A stretch of 64,000 bases of DNA, taken from contig JASJZH010000004.1 of NCBI GenBank assembly GCA_037178975.1, positions 9,176,001 to 9,240,000 of the forward strand, in the 5' to 3' direction. The DNA is from Oscheius tipulae. Taxonomy: Eukaryota > Nematoda > Chromadorea > Rhabditida > Rhabditidae. The notes below the pieces were generated by a model. It did not search any database, was not told where the DNA came from, and saw only the letters and a list, made by a program, of their open reading frames with translations. This document shows positions 11,344 to 22,866 of this stretch, piece after piece. Made by a program: the position numbers and the translations under genes. The stretch's first letter is position 1. Each line of letters starts with the position of its first letter.

Positions 11344-13545
11344 ATTGCTGGTTGAGAAACAAGCAAAAAAACTCTCTTAAATATTGTGTCAGGGAAGACC
11401 GAAACATCATGCTAAATGCTGCGCTATTTGTGATGAAAACAGCCGGATTCATAGTATATAGACGATAATTCTGTTGACTAGCACGAGAATATAATTGGTA
11501 AATATGCAAAGGCAAATGTTCTCTGGTGATACAGAAGCTATTTTTTGTGGAAAGTTTCTCTGAGAGAGACCTACCTGTGTATGGAGTGACCCGCCGCATT
11601 ACAGTATACGTGCGTAGTCGAGCTGGAGACTTCTAATCATTGATTTGGTCTTTCGTTCAGGGTATAGCTTACAAACTATGAAGTAAGTTTATCAGTTTCA
11701 GATACATGGGGTCATCCTGAACCTAAAACCACTTTAGAGTTTAGAGTTTGACATTACCACCGATTTGATCTATGGAAGTTTGCTAACTGTGAGTCAACAG
11801 TAGGTCAGCTAATCCTATGCCCGTAACTCTCAAAGCTCTCAAGATGTTCCCTACGTTGAACTTTTATAGACTACAGTACTAAGCCACTGGCACCAAGAAC
11901 TGAACCCGAGCTTGATGTGTAGAAGCTGACAGTGTCAATACGACAGAAAGGAAATTGTAGGACATAATCCAAGAGGTATCAAAGGATCCAGAGATTCCCA
12001 GTAGTACATGAAGGTGGTCGACCCTGGCATGTCTCGCCAGTCTGTACAGCGGATCCCGTAGCTTGAGCAACTCTGATCATTCAACGCGCTGATCTTCACT
12101 CCAAGAACATCCCAAGACTCTCAGGATATGGTCGGTCAGGTGAGATGCCTTAAATACCGGAAAAATAGTTATTTCCACGTGCCGTCTACTCATTCCTCAT
12201 TAAAGCTTGAGTTTTCTGATTACTTGTTTGATTTTCACTCCATGTATGTGACGATTGACGAGGTGCTGGACGTGCGCGGCAATAGAGGAGAGGCCAATCT
12301 GTTGCTTACTTTTTTTGGATGACAACATTTTGCTAGGCGGGTTTTGGGACAGGCGTTTAGTAATTTAGAATTTTTTGTCGGTCCTTCTCGTCCATTCCAA
12401 TGCCTAGACTCTTGTCAAACCTTGATGGGCCAAGTTGTTAGGTACCCCATCGGCAAAGAGTCATAGAGACATGGGTAACCTCTGTTCGGAAAAGCGGAAT
12501 AGTTTGAGTGACAAAACTGTAAAGAGTTACCTAGACATCTTGTTAGTCTCATAGGGAGGTAAGTGAAAAGATATTCTAAAGTGTGGGAGATAACATGGAA
12601 TGAGTGGGTCTGGCGGACACGATGATGGGAGTCCAGAAACCGATATTGAGTGGTTGTACTTAAACAGACGCTTCAGACCTTACTTTGCCTATTTTTCATT
12701 ATCATCTTCATAGCTTACGTTTAGTTTGTAAGCCTGCCTAAATTTCTGTAACGTTACTTTCAGTGCTTCAACTTTACCGGCTATGTGGCCTTCGATGTCT
12801 GAGATTGCAACGGAAAAGTTGAGGCGCTCGAAGAGCAAGAGCGAAACCGAAAGTCAGCGCAGAAATCCTGCTAGCTAAACGTTGGAAACCCCGTTCAATT
12901 TTTACTCTCAGCTTTTTACTGAACTGACACAACGGTAAATAGGTAGGGTTTTGTTCTCTCTCCTCACCCGTCTCGTTCCCTTTTCCTCTCCCAATAGGTC
13001 AGCGATTCTGTCGATTCATCAGCTACTTGACATCTGTTTTTGTAGGTAATCGAGTATAGTTTTGCCAGACTGTAGATCTCTCTCGCTGCTATTCTCTCGT
13101 TAAAGATACATGCGGATAGTCTTGCAGTAGAGTTTGTTTCTTCGTCCCACCATGTAGCTATTTTGAAATCTGTCAAGCTTTTCCCCAGCAAAGACTCTTG
13201 CCACTTCAGCTCTTTACTTTCGATGCCTCTGAAGGGATTATCTACTTTTTCGGAATGCATCTCTTCTCCTACCTGACTTTTCCTACTGCCTATACACCAT
13301 TTTCATAACCATTCCTACTTCAACGCTTTGCCCTTTCATTTTTTCGTTGCCTACTTGAGAAGACAAGTGTAAGGCTTGTTTTGAAAGAAGAAAAGTTCTC
13401 CGCCATCGTAATCAGTTTCTTAATGAATCGGATTGGTCATACAGCGGTCAAGACGCATAAAGTGTAGAAAACTTTATGAAACCCGTTACAAATTACAAAA
13501 CACTGGGTACGGTGATCTTTCTGTACAATCGAAACCTCAAAAAGC
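11344..13545. other. gene-poor region with a CZIB fragment
   Basis: Apart from the CZIB-derived fragment at 12243-12300, only unsupported open frames occur. One minus-strand frame (13260-12964) looks protein-like (FKIATWWDEETNSTARLSA) but has no identifiable domain, start context or neighbouring exon. Possibly a decayed gene. Confidence 0.4.
12243..12300 (+). pseudogene. inverted fragment of the CZIB gene
   Basis: The plus strand reads YVTIDEVLDVRGNRGEANL, nearly identical to the YVTIDEVLDVPGSRGEANL segment of the CZIB gene exon at 13895-14033, which is on the minus strand about 1.7 kb away. The nucleotide match covers roughly 58 bp with a few substitutions, then ends abruptly on both sides; no zinc-ligand CxxC motif or other CZIB exon is next to it. 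This is most simply a partial inverted duplicate without coding function. Confidence 0.65.
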
Positions 13546-14493
13546 CTACTTTTTCGGCTTGTAATGGCTGAACTGGACCTCCAGGTCGGCAATCTCGACG
13601 ACTTCCATGTTCTTCTCATCATAATCGCCCCACAGCTTCTCAGAAAGGTCAACATCGTCGAATTTATGATTTGTGTCGGCTCCGGTAACCTGCCAGCCGA
13701 TCTACGTTCCGAAAAATCGGAAAATTAGTATGAAAGTCTCACTCTGGGATCGAAATCCACAGGTTCTACTCCGCGACAGTCGAAGACGACGATGCTCTGC
13801 CATTTCTCGTTCTTCTCGAGCTTGTAGCTGCCAACAGTGTCGGGGAGAATCGCTGAAATGAGAAAAAAAATGTGAGTTTGAGCGAAAAACTTGCACAATG
13901 TGTTGACACGGTTGCAGAGCTTGCACTTTTCGACGAGATTAGCCTCTCCTCTGCTGCCGGGCACGTCCAACACCTCGTCAATCGTCACATACTGCCAGTG
14001 TTCCGGAGCCTCGCCACAGTTTGTGCATTTTAACTGGAAAAGTGGTTGTAAACTGGTCAGGAAGCTATTTTTTGGGGGAAAAAACGTCAATGAAGGAGCA
14101 TCGCAAAGGATCCTCACAGCGTGAGGTATTTTTCCTTGAGAACGATCAATCTTTCACTGTACAAAGCATTTCTTGGACTGTGCAAAGCATTTGCAGTCCA
14201 AAAATCGCAAAAACTGAGGTCAACCAATAATTGGAGAAGCAAAAGTTGACAATTTGGAAAAACGAAACATTCTTCAAGAATTCCAGCGTAATGTTTCAAT
14301 TTGCTGGTTCCACCGCCTCCTCAGTCTTGTTTCCTTCCTATTTGTTGACAAAAATCATACTTTACGCCTTGCTACTTCACAAAAACAAAGAAAAGCCTAC
14401 CTTTAGATACCATCTGAAGGATTCTGGCTCGCATGGCTTCAGATCAGTGACTCCTTTTAGCGTGCATTTGATGTCGAGTGAGAGGAAGGGCAT
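13546..14493 (-). CDS. CXXC motif-containing zinc-binding protein (CZIB, DUF866)
   Basis: Four exons (14493-14401, 14033-13895, 13852-13743, 13701-13546) total 498 nt, 165 aa, close to the ~160 aa of the animal family. Two CxxC pairs that bind zinc are intact: KCTNCGEAPEHWQY and EKCKLCNRVNTL. FDCRGVEPVDF is the conserved core motif, and the C-terminus (WGDYDEKNMEVVEIADLEVQ) aligns with the family's tail. It is a small cytosolic protein of poorly known function. Intron 2 (13853-13894) is a GC-AG intron with donor T|GCAAGT; a GT donor would break the frame or delete family residues. Intron 1 is long (14034-14400). The start codon is preceded by TTTTTTTTAG and nine bases, a good candidate trans-splice acceptor. 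Confidence 0.9.
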
Positions 14494-15200
14494 CTTCTTG
14501 GGCTAAAAAAAACAATCATGAATTTCGGTAAAAAAAAGGAGAAATGAGCTGAGCAGCTGGGAAAGCAAAAATAGGTCAAATGAAAAAGTGATTTGTAGCC
14601 TATTTTCCACGCCTATCAATTTCAAAACACGTTTGGAAACTTTTTAGTCACAGAAACATGAAACAAACAAGAGTAGAAATGGAAAAGAAGGTTGTTGACA
14701 AGCAAAATAGGTGCGCTGCAGGAAGCAAACACGAGGTTGATTACAACAACAAAAAAAGTACTGACGCAATCTTGCGTATCGTAAAGGCAAAAGTAAAAAA
14801 AAACATTTTTAATTTCAATTCCGCAAATGATCCAGCAGTTTTTTTTTCTTCTATACGATTCTCAAAAGGGTCAGTAAAAGTAGAAGATATGGAAAGAAAG
14901 AAAGGAAAGTAAGAACTGTAGAATGACTGTTCTGATAGGTAAAAAAAACCAGTACTGGACTTTCCTGAGCGCAAGAGTCTGTTAGTTCGTCTTGAGATAT
15001 TCTGAAAACTTGCACACTTCTACATGCTTACAACTTTGCAGAACGTTGTAAAGCTTCAAAACGTCGTTTTGAGACCGAAAAGGACATGACTGCTGTAAAC
15101 AAAGGATCTCTGCAAATGTTACGACTTCATACTTTTGGCAGAAATTACAGTTTCACCATGCACACGTACTCTTGAGGCAACTGAACCATGTTTATTATGA
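14494..15200. other. intergenic, A/T-rich
   Basis: It separates the start of CZIB from the end of the glycosyltransferase, both on the minus strand. A lysine-rich plus-strand open frame at 14658-14912 reflects A-rich base composition and is not supported as a gene. Confidence 0.5.
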
Positions 15201-17280
15201 CTAGACAGTGAACAACCCGTTTTCTGCACCGACAAGTAGATTCTCCTTCTTCGAAGCGCTATGAGAACAGACGGCTTTGCCGCGAATTGTGACTTCGAGG
15301 AAGGCGAAAAGCTCGACACAGGAATACATGAGAATTGTTGGCCAGCTCAGAATATAGTGGCCGATTGCTTTGAAAAAGCCCACGTTGTCTCGGCGTCCAT
15401 CAGGGAAGACCTAAAGACTGGAGTTAGGATAAGTTTTGGTATCTACTTTTTCGCAGAGTTTGTGGAGGACGAAAGCTAGAAGGAACCAGAAGTATTGAAG
15501 TCCTAGAAAGCCAAGGGAGATGAAGGCGAAGGTCTTCTGGTTTGGAATGATCAGCCCTTTGACAGGTTGCCCAACTGCTGAGAGAATGATGGGGACCTGG
15601 AAGAGAGTCAGTGTTCTTTCTCTCAGTCTCTCTGTCTCTGCCTCACTCCCCGCTTCTCAAAACTCACAAAGATCGGTGCGATGAGACCAAAAAGAGCAGA
15701 AATGCAGAGAATGAACCCGTAGTAGAAGATGAAAATGCACATAAAGCCAAATGCCGCTCTGACAGGAAGACGCAGTGACTTGATGGCAAAGTAGTGAAAC
15801 ACTTCAGCTGCTCCAATCGTCCAACGACGAATCTGACGGGCCCATTCGTAGAGCTCATTCAGGTAGCTGTGCCCACTTGTTGGACCACTGAGAGTTGCTA
15901 CGGGAATGCAACGAATAGTGCAACGTTTGCGGATAGCCAGAGACCATCGGATAACGGCTATGATGTCTTCCATCTGGAAGAGGGAGATGAGGGAATGTCT
16001 CTCTCTCTGTCTTTCTGTCTCTTTGTCTCCTTCCCTTACCTGATATCCCGGATGAGTATACTCTCCCTTCTCCAGTAAAACCAGTGTCAGACTAAAGATG
16101 CTCATCGTGTTGATGTTGAACGGAATCAGGTACCCCATCATGAAGAACGATCTGAACTTTGCTCACTTCCAACCTAAGCGTCCACCTTACCTCAAGATAC
16201 CAGTGACTCTCACAAAAAAAGGACTGCTCTCTTTGGCCATGGTGTAGAAGAGGGGTGACTGCCATACTGTAGCATTCCTCTCCGACTCGTCCACTTTCCA
16301 GAAGTCTTCTTCCAAGGCGTTAAAGTATCTCTCTCCGAAGACTGAGTCGCAGTCTCCAGTTGTAACCAAAAGTTCTGGGAGCTCTCCTTTGTTACAGTAG
16401 TCCTAAGGGAACTGAGTGGTTTCTAAGGCACAGTGAGACTAACCATGTCTTGTTTCAGCTTGCTGACAGCATGTCTCATCGCAAAGTTCAGATTAGAACA
16501 TTTTCCGGGAATGTCTCCTGGCAAGTTTTTCGGATGTACGGCGATGATGAATCTCTCGAAAATGGGCTCATACCGATTCCTCAAGCTGCGACTCTTCTGA
16601 ACTTTGTCTTCATGACAGTTCATTAAATGTTACCTCTTTTCTATCCGGAGTCCCATCCTCGAATCCTACCACTACAGAAATTTTGTCTTTTGCCTGGGCC
16701 TGGCGAGCAACACTGTCCAGCGTCTCGTACATAAGCTCAAGAGGTTCTTTGTAGATGCAGATTCCGACCAGGTGCTTTAGGTTTCGACCGGGTGGTGTGA
16801 CCTGGAAAGTATCTAATGGCTCAGAAGTACAGCCTCTTTTAACAATAAACAGATAGGAAATCACTTCTCACCTTATCCAACTCAATCCGATGGCTCGCGA
16901 ACATCCTCAACCGTATTGTGTACCTGATCACATTACAGACAGCTACAAACCAGAGAATGTTGAGTATCGCGAGAACGATTAGCACCAACTCAAGTGAGAA
17001 GTCCTGAACTCTCCCTCTTTCTCAATAAATCTTTCAACTTGCCTGTACAACTGGAATGACCGGGAACCAAAATGGAAAGGTCAGAAAGATCAGGATGACC
17101 ACTGTGAAGAGAAGATTCCATCTCAGGTACGAGTTGGCCGGCTTGACTTCTTTGCCCACATATCCCGAAGGAAGCCTAGAATCGAGAGTATAGGTCTTAA
17201 GTGCCAAGATCAGACTCTATAGTTTTTTTGGTAGGGGTCAATGGGACCGGGTCGGTGTCGGTCGACTGCTGGGGAGGCAT
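15201..17280 (-). CDS. family-2 processive-type membrane glycosyltransferase
   Basis: Ten exons splice to about 550 aa. After a short cytosolic N-terminus (start 17280) come two membrane spans (LLFTVVILIFLTFPFWFPVI and LELVLIVLAILNILWFVAV), then the GT2 catalytic part: VVVGFEDGTPD (first acidic site), LLVTTGDCDSVF (DxD, sugar-nucleotide/metal), and ARQIRRW, the QxxRW motif of processive enzymes such as chitin, cellulose and hyaluronan synthases. Several membrane spans follow, with a short cytosolic tail to the stop at 15201. It probably builds or transfers a beta-linked polysaccharide at a membrane; the sugar is unknown. It is not a typical large chitin synthase. Intron 17004-17042 has a GC donor (CAG|GCAAGT). 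Two introns carry GACA/GAGA filler. The first exon join (donor AGA|GTCTGA) is inferred. Confidence 0.8.
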
Positions 17281-18878
17281 ACTGTGACTCGGAGTTGAGT
17301 TCCAACCGAGACAGTGGGTGGGACAAGGGACTTTTGTACCCTTTAGATAGAACAGTATTTGCTCCCAGGTTTGTTTTTACAGTCAGAATAGAGACTGCTG
17401 ACCGATTGAGTCATCCTCAGGAGGGGTGGGACCTGCGGCAAAGATCCATGATCTGATAACAGTCGCATTCCACGGATATGACGTAAGGGGTGGAGGGGAA
17501 CACTCAAAAAATTGTGAGTAAGCGGTAGCAAAAGGTGTGAGTATGACGAGGATCTGTCACTTTTGAGTCAGAGCATGTTTTTGAAACCGTTGCAGAAACA
17601 GTCTGTGTCAATAGGACCGGAAGAGACGCAAGATTTGGGGATTTTTTTGATGGTCAACATGACAGAAACTGAGCGGGGTGATCGGGATCAGTAGCTAACT
17701 GTCAATTCCGAAATCTTGATAGCCAGACAGTTAACAGCTCGGACTGTTTGAGCTATCCGGGCTACAAAGAGACTTGCTTTCCCTTTCACCCAGATTTTGA
17801 AGTTTGAACGTTTTCAAATGGGCCAGATTAAATGGAGAGACAGAGAGACAGGAAGACAGAAAAACAGATAGACGAGAAGGGAATGTATAGAATATCAGTC
17901 CGACCCTTCTCGTAATCTTTCCTTACCTCAACTCTCTTTAAATTATGATTTTTGGATCGCGTTGCTAGGCATAACTCTAACGGCGAAAGGGTCACAGGAG
18001 TCACAATTCGGAAAACACTAACCTATTAGTTTTAGAGGCAAAGGTGTCAGAGCTCAGCGAATAGCTAGCTAGTCTCATGTAGAAAACAGCTTCCAGTCGA
18101 GGCAAGCAAGAGGAATCCCCTCTATTATCTAAAGAAGCTACGACCACAAGTTCAACGAAAATCAACGCAAAAATCAGATTCCGGGATTACGCACCCGCTT
18201 ATCAGAAATTCCCTAGTCCTTTGATGATTTTGGCCGATATCGACACTGCCATTGTCATGCCATCAGAACATCTAAAACTTTTCGAACACCGATTGCGGAT
18301 AAGCACTAAAATGCAAACTCTGGACTGTTGAGCGATTTCTAGGAAAGCAGCACATCAACGTCTGGCCTCCCTGTCTAAACACCTCACGTACTGTTTGTAG
18401 AGTAGTGATTAGTCTTGTGAGACAAGTAGCGAAAACCAGAGAGATCTCCTAGTGCGTTAAAGTTTTCAGTGACTGTGATAGTAAGCATCAGCGCTTCTGA
18501 CTTATCATTGCCTTCAAAACATAGCTGCAACTGTTCAAACGCAGTCATTCCGTTTTCATTGTTGAACCAAAGACGTCCACTCACAGTGGATGTCTCTGGT
18601 TCAACAATGACCAGAATCAGTACTCAGAGTTCCCATGCCAATCCCTAGGTCAAACAGTTTCCGACTATTTGTCTCAGGAAGTATGCCTATCTGTTGTTCG
18701 CTGCTTAACTCTCATGTCTAATGTAAATACGTGGGAACAGAGCTTGCACCTGGTTCCCACGCACTGTTTGTCCAAAAGTCGCGGGTTTCCGAGCAAAAGA
18801 TCAGGCAAAAACTGCCGCGGGACAGGGGAGCAAACGACAAACATATTATTGGGAGAGAAACTGTTTGAACTCAGAGGA
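17281..18878. other. intergenic region with inverted repeats
   Basis: No supported gene. It contains a GAGACA-type simple repeat near 17834-17880, a 51-bp near-perfect palindrome at 18558-18608 and a 9-bp-arm hairpin at 18730-18761. The glycosyltransferase promoter should lie in its left part. Confidence 0.5.
18558..18608. repeat. 51-bp near-perfect inverted repeat
   Basis: Arms 18558-18581 and 18585-18608 match as reverse complements at 22 of 24 positions, with a 3-nt centre (CAC). The arms begin ATTGTTGAACC. No gene, tRNA or transposon ORF is attached. It could form a cruciform or RNA hairpin; the loop is too small for a usual microRNA precursor. Confidence 0.8.
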
Positions 18879-19432
18879 TTACTGTAGGTGTTCCTTGAGA
18901 CATTGAAATTGATGAGACTTGCCGTAAAGTAACGACCAGAATCTATAAGCCATCAGAAGTAATGGTTTCCTCCGTACGATCTCACGATAAAGTCCAAATG
19001 AGAACCAATTGGCTTCCAAACTTTTGAAGGACACACAAAATTTTGTGAGCAAACTTCCACGACAGTTTGTCTAGTTACTCACACACAGAGATCGAGCTTC
19101 GAGTCCAAAGGCCCGTTTGGCGGCAATTCCTTGCATTCCGAGTGGAGGCGGTAGAAAAGGAACAAATAGGATCAAACAAGGATCATGTTTGTGAGACCAG
19201 GGTAAAGACTGCACTACAGTATACCCACCTTTGCAGAGAAGGTTTGCAGGAGGAATTGGTCTTGTGGATGTATTCAATTCGCGGCGGGTCTTCTTTGGTC
19301 TGGTCACTTGAAGTCTGAAAACGGAGTCGTGAGAGAGACAGAGAGACAGAGACTCACCTGTTTACTAGAGTGAGTTTCCACTTTGTCGCAGTCTTCAATA
19401 ATGTATTCTCTGACATCGCATTGGCGGCACAT
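18879..19432 (-). CDS. small gene of unknown function
   Basis: Three exons (19432-19358, 19314-19229, 19020-18879) splice in phase to 100 aa. The start (MCRQCDVREYIIEDCDKVE) sits two bases after TTTTTTAG, a likely trans-splice acceptor, and opens with a CxxC. The middle is polar; the last exon is hydrophobic and basic (NWFSFGLYREIVRRKPLLLM) and might be membrane-associated. The 43-nt first intron is pyrimidine-rich simple repeat. The second intron (19021-19228) is inferred from phase and is the weak point: sequence within it is also open in another frame. I do not recognise the family. Confidence 0.42.
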
Positions 19433-20440
19433 GGCTAAAAAACCGCAGGCAATAAATTATCATTATCTCTCATTCCACACCTTTAATATAACCACAAAGT
19501 GATCAGTGGTTCCCTTTTTATCTTGAAAAATGATGAAAATCGCGTCGTATCTGTTGAAACTCTCTTATCTAACCAGATCAGTCTGGGGTTGAGCTAGTGT
19601 CCTCCCTTGTAACCATATTTCTTGATCTGTAGTGCCTACAAGAAGCAGAAGACTGCAGAGAGAGAATAGGAACTGATAAGGAGATTATCACAATGTTATC
19701 AAAGAGACAGACTAACATGTAGGAAGGGTGGACAATGACGTTATAAACTTGGAGAACCTAACAACCTCCATGTCTATTCTCTTGTGGATACTTTGGAATG
19801 TGAATACACAGAATCTTTGGCACCGAAACAGCATGTTCGGGCTTCAAAGTGACTGGCTGTGACAGGGTCAGGTTTCGAAGAGAAGATTTATGGTCATGTC
19901 CATACCTTTTCTTTTCCCGCCTCCATTCTTCATCCAAATTTCTTGAAAACAAAGGACTTGTATGTTGAACCTATAGACGACAACAGCTTGTCGTTTCCGT
20001 AAGAAAATGCTGGCTCCAACTCTGGATCCACAAGAATCTTTTAATGTGATGAGCATTTCCACTACTTTCCGGATCCCCAAGCAACTGTTCAATTGTCGGT
20101 TTGTACGCCCTGGTACTGTGCAATCAAACCTTTTGAGCTTTACTTGATACGATCTGTTTTCTCAGCCTGGCACACTGATCAAAATAGAAACAAATGACTG
20201 CGGCTACAGAATAGAAATTTCTTATAGTCTGTAGAGAAGCACAAGACAACAATGTAGCCAGGTACTCTCAGAGCTCTTAATCCGTCGTATCCTCTGATGA
20301 CACTAGGCCTACAGAATACGGAAATCTAGCATTTGTGTGTCGACTACCACGCTAGATGTTAACTATCAAGTAGGCAACTGGAATTCTTTTTGCAGAAGTT
20401 CCCGAAGTATCACCTTCTTTTTGTCAGTACCACGTTTTGC
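19433..20440. other. intergenic, nothing recognised
   Basis: About 1 kb with only short open frames on the minus strand and no motif. It may hold the promoter of the small gene at its left edge. Confidence 0.45.
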
Positions 20441-20453
20441 AACCACTTTTCAG

Positions 20454-20737
20454 ATCCATGTACCGGCTGCAAATTATCAGAAGTCATCCCGAACGATGAC
20501 TTAGACTGCCCTGCGGACATCTCTGGTACACAAATAAACATCTCTCAAGAGGTTAATGGAGACACCTGCACTTTGACATTTTCAGACTATACATTATATG
20601 CTGTAAGAACCATGATAAGCTTGAACTACGCCTCCAGCTGCAACTTGTACCAACGGCCATTACTTTTACTGAGCCGAACAGCTGGACGGTGTTCACTACG
20701 ACTTATAGTGTATGCGTCAAGACATGTGCAAAGGTAA
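20454..20737 (+). CDS. cysteine-containing exon(s) of an unidentified secreted-type protein
   Basis: An acceptor (CTTTTCAG, ends 20453) opens a frame that begins DPCTGCKLSEVIPND and continues through QEVNGDTCTLTFSDYTLYA to a GTAAGA donor, with regular cysteine spacing as in nematode extracellular domains. Downstream, a second possible exon (20680-20732, VFTTTYSVCVKTCAK) ends at a GTAAAT donor, but the two did not join in phase in my reading. No first exon or signal peptide was located. This is either part of a gene with missing exons or a decaying copy. Family unknown. Confidence 0.35.
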
Positions 20738-22866
20738 ATTCTTCTATTGAGCATAGCGAAAATCCGAGTTCGTGTGGATTGCCAGTGTATGGAAAACAAT
20801 AACGTTGGACTCATGTTGAAGGATCTCTCTCGGTTTGCAACAATGCGCAGCATCCAATACTCGTCGAGGTTCGTTTGGTCGGTAAGGCCATGCCACTCTG
20901 TTGCTACCCAATTGAGAGACAATGATGGTTCCGATGGCCTCGCTAAACTTCAGCCGGCGTTTCAAGATAGAAAAGGACACGAGAGGATTGATGACGACAG
21001 TCTGGGATGATTGAAACATGTCATGGAAACAAATGTTTGAACAAAAGATTGCAGCGAATACTTATGGTGTGCAGTAAATTAACGTCTTTGGGCCGTCAAT
21101 AGTTTTTTAATGTTTCTGGTCAGCTGTCGCAGAACGTAGAGCTTAAGATGTTTTTCTCCACAGCAAATTCCTAAACCGAGTCAAAGTTTAGCAAAGAGTG
21201 CCTTTGACTGGTTGTAATCTTGACAGTATGAGAGAAGATCACTGGGACACCAAAATGCTACGTGTTTCCTTTAGCTCTGTCGGTAGCGTTCAAGAGGGAT
21301 GTTGCGACCCCAGGGCCAGAAAAAGCTGTCGATGCTGAGACTGATTGTCTAGTCAATTGTGATGTAGACGTGTCTGCCAGAGTTTTCGAGAAGGCTTGAG
21401 AGGGGGTACAATGGGGATCCAGTCAGATCCCGAGTATAGCAACCCGCTTCGCCTCTAGTCTGAAGAGTTCAGACTGGAGATGTTCTGGAAGTTGTTTAGG
21501 GAATGCACGCCATTTTCTGTTCGGAGCATGGAAATAGTTTTCGGCTAACGCGCGCAAACGCCTGCTGAACAGCGAGAGTTGGTCATGCCTTTACTACCAG
21601 ACCTTTTTCAACGTAGAACTCACTTCTGCTCTAAAATTTCTTCCAGAAACTTTGGAATACGGAACTCTAGGTGCCATCTTTATTCGCTTTCTCGTTGACT
21701 GACGTGGCCGAGGCCATCGAAGCCATTATTACTCGTCAATAAGTTGCAACCGACTGGCATCTGTGTACGACGGAGAGAATTCGACCGTCTGCACGTCGAC
21801 GCCCAATCCTTTGTTCTGGCTCACTGTAAAGATAAAGATAAATTTTTTTGTACTTCTTTTTGTACTTGGCCCACCAACTTTGTGAGTAGCAACAAAGTGG
21901 CATGGCCTTACCAACCGAATATAAGTCAACGGGTTTTCGGCACGATTTTGAGCTTGCTCTCCGCCATCTTTCTGCTTCAGGATCTTTAAAAAAGCTGAAG
22001 TTTGTACATTATGCTTTCCTGAACCAAATTAGAAAACTAACTTAGATTGGCATTAATCTGCATCCCTTTCCTGGTCCCCGCTCTTAACCTTTCCTCCGAT
22101 TGACGTTTAGCGAACCCGTCGGAGCCAACACAGTCTTTGAATTGGGTAGCAACAGAGTGGTATGGCCTTACTAATGAAATGGGTCTCATCGGGATGTAGA
22201 CAAGTTGACTCTTCGAGAACTGAGGTGCTTCATGGAAGAGCAAGCAGTGGTTTTAGCTTCGCTCCGGAATTAAATCGGCACCAGTTATCGTTTCTATTTG
22301 TCTGAAGTAGCTCAGTCTATAACTTTGGTAGTTTTCTGGACGAGTTCAAACCACGCTACACGTACAAAAATACTCTAATAAAACTGTCTACCCTTTGAAC
22401 AACGGAAACTGTTTAGACCGGGGATCTATAAAAAGAGAAATTGAGTACCAATTAACAACGTTATTAGTGTATTTAATGTTCAACTGTGTGCCTATTAACT
22501 GTTATCAGTATCCAGCAACAAGCTTACTAGATATTTTGAGGGTGAGAACTGCCCAAAACAGCATTGTAGTTTGACGAACAGGTCGCACAACAATATTTTG
22601 AATGGCCTTTTGTTGGTCAGTAGATTGGGTTTTCCTAAGGAAACAAACAGGGGGATTGACTGTGCACTCATCAAAATATTTGTCTTCCGCCTTTGTAGCT
22701 GCTCTGCAATGATAAGTATAGGTTCCATTTTTTTTTTTATCACTGCATGGGGTTGAACGCTTAAAACGTTGTCAGAAGTCCGATAAGATATTCAAGTCTT
22801 CCCTCTCTTCCAGTTGTGGTAATTTTTCTTTTTTCAGTTTAACAAAATCTCATCGAGCCGGTCGGG
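20738..22866. other. gene-poor stretch with dispersed repeat copies
   Basis: Four diverged copies of a short unit lie here (listed separately). Fragments that look protein-like (for example VDAETDCLVNCDVDVSA near 21330-21390, and NRLASVYDGENSTVCTSTPN near 21750-21810) suggest remnants of cysteine-containing extracellular genes, but no complete gene model could be built. Confidence 0.45.
20880..22180. repeat. four diverged copies of a ~70-80 bp unit
   Basis: Copies lie at about 20880-20947 (minus orientation) and 21705-21772, 21871-21922 and 22102-22180 (plus). The shared core reads GGGTAGCAACAGAGTGG then YATGGCCTTAC. In one frame the unit encodes FSEAIGT..V..LGSNRVAWPY. The first and last copies are the most alike. 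No terminal repeats or target-site duplications were seen, so I cannot say whether it is a mobile element or duplicated gene debris. Confidence 0.6.

Noticed and set aside
14658-14912. Lysine-rich plus-strand frame
   Set aside because: Explained by A-rich base composition; no homologous features.
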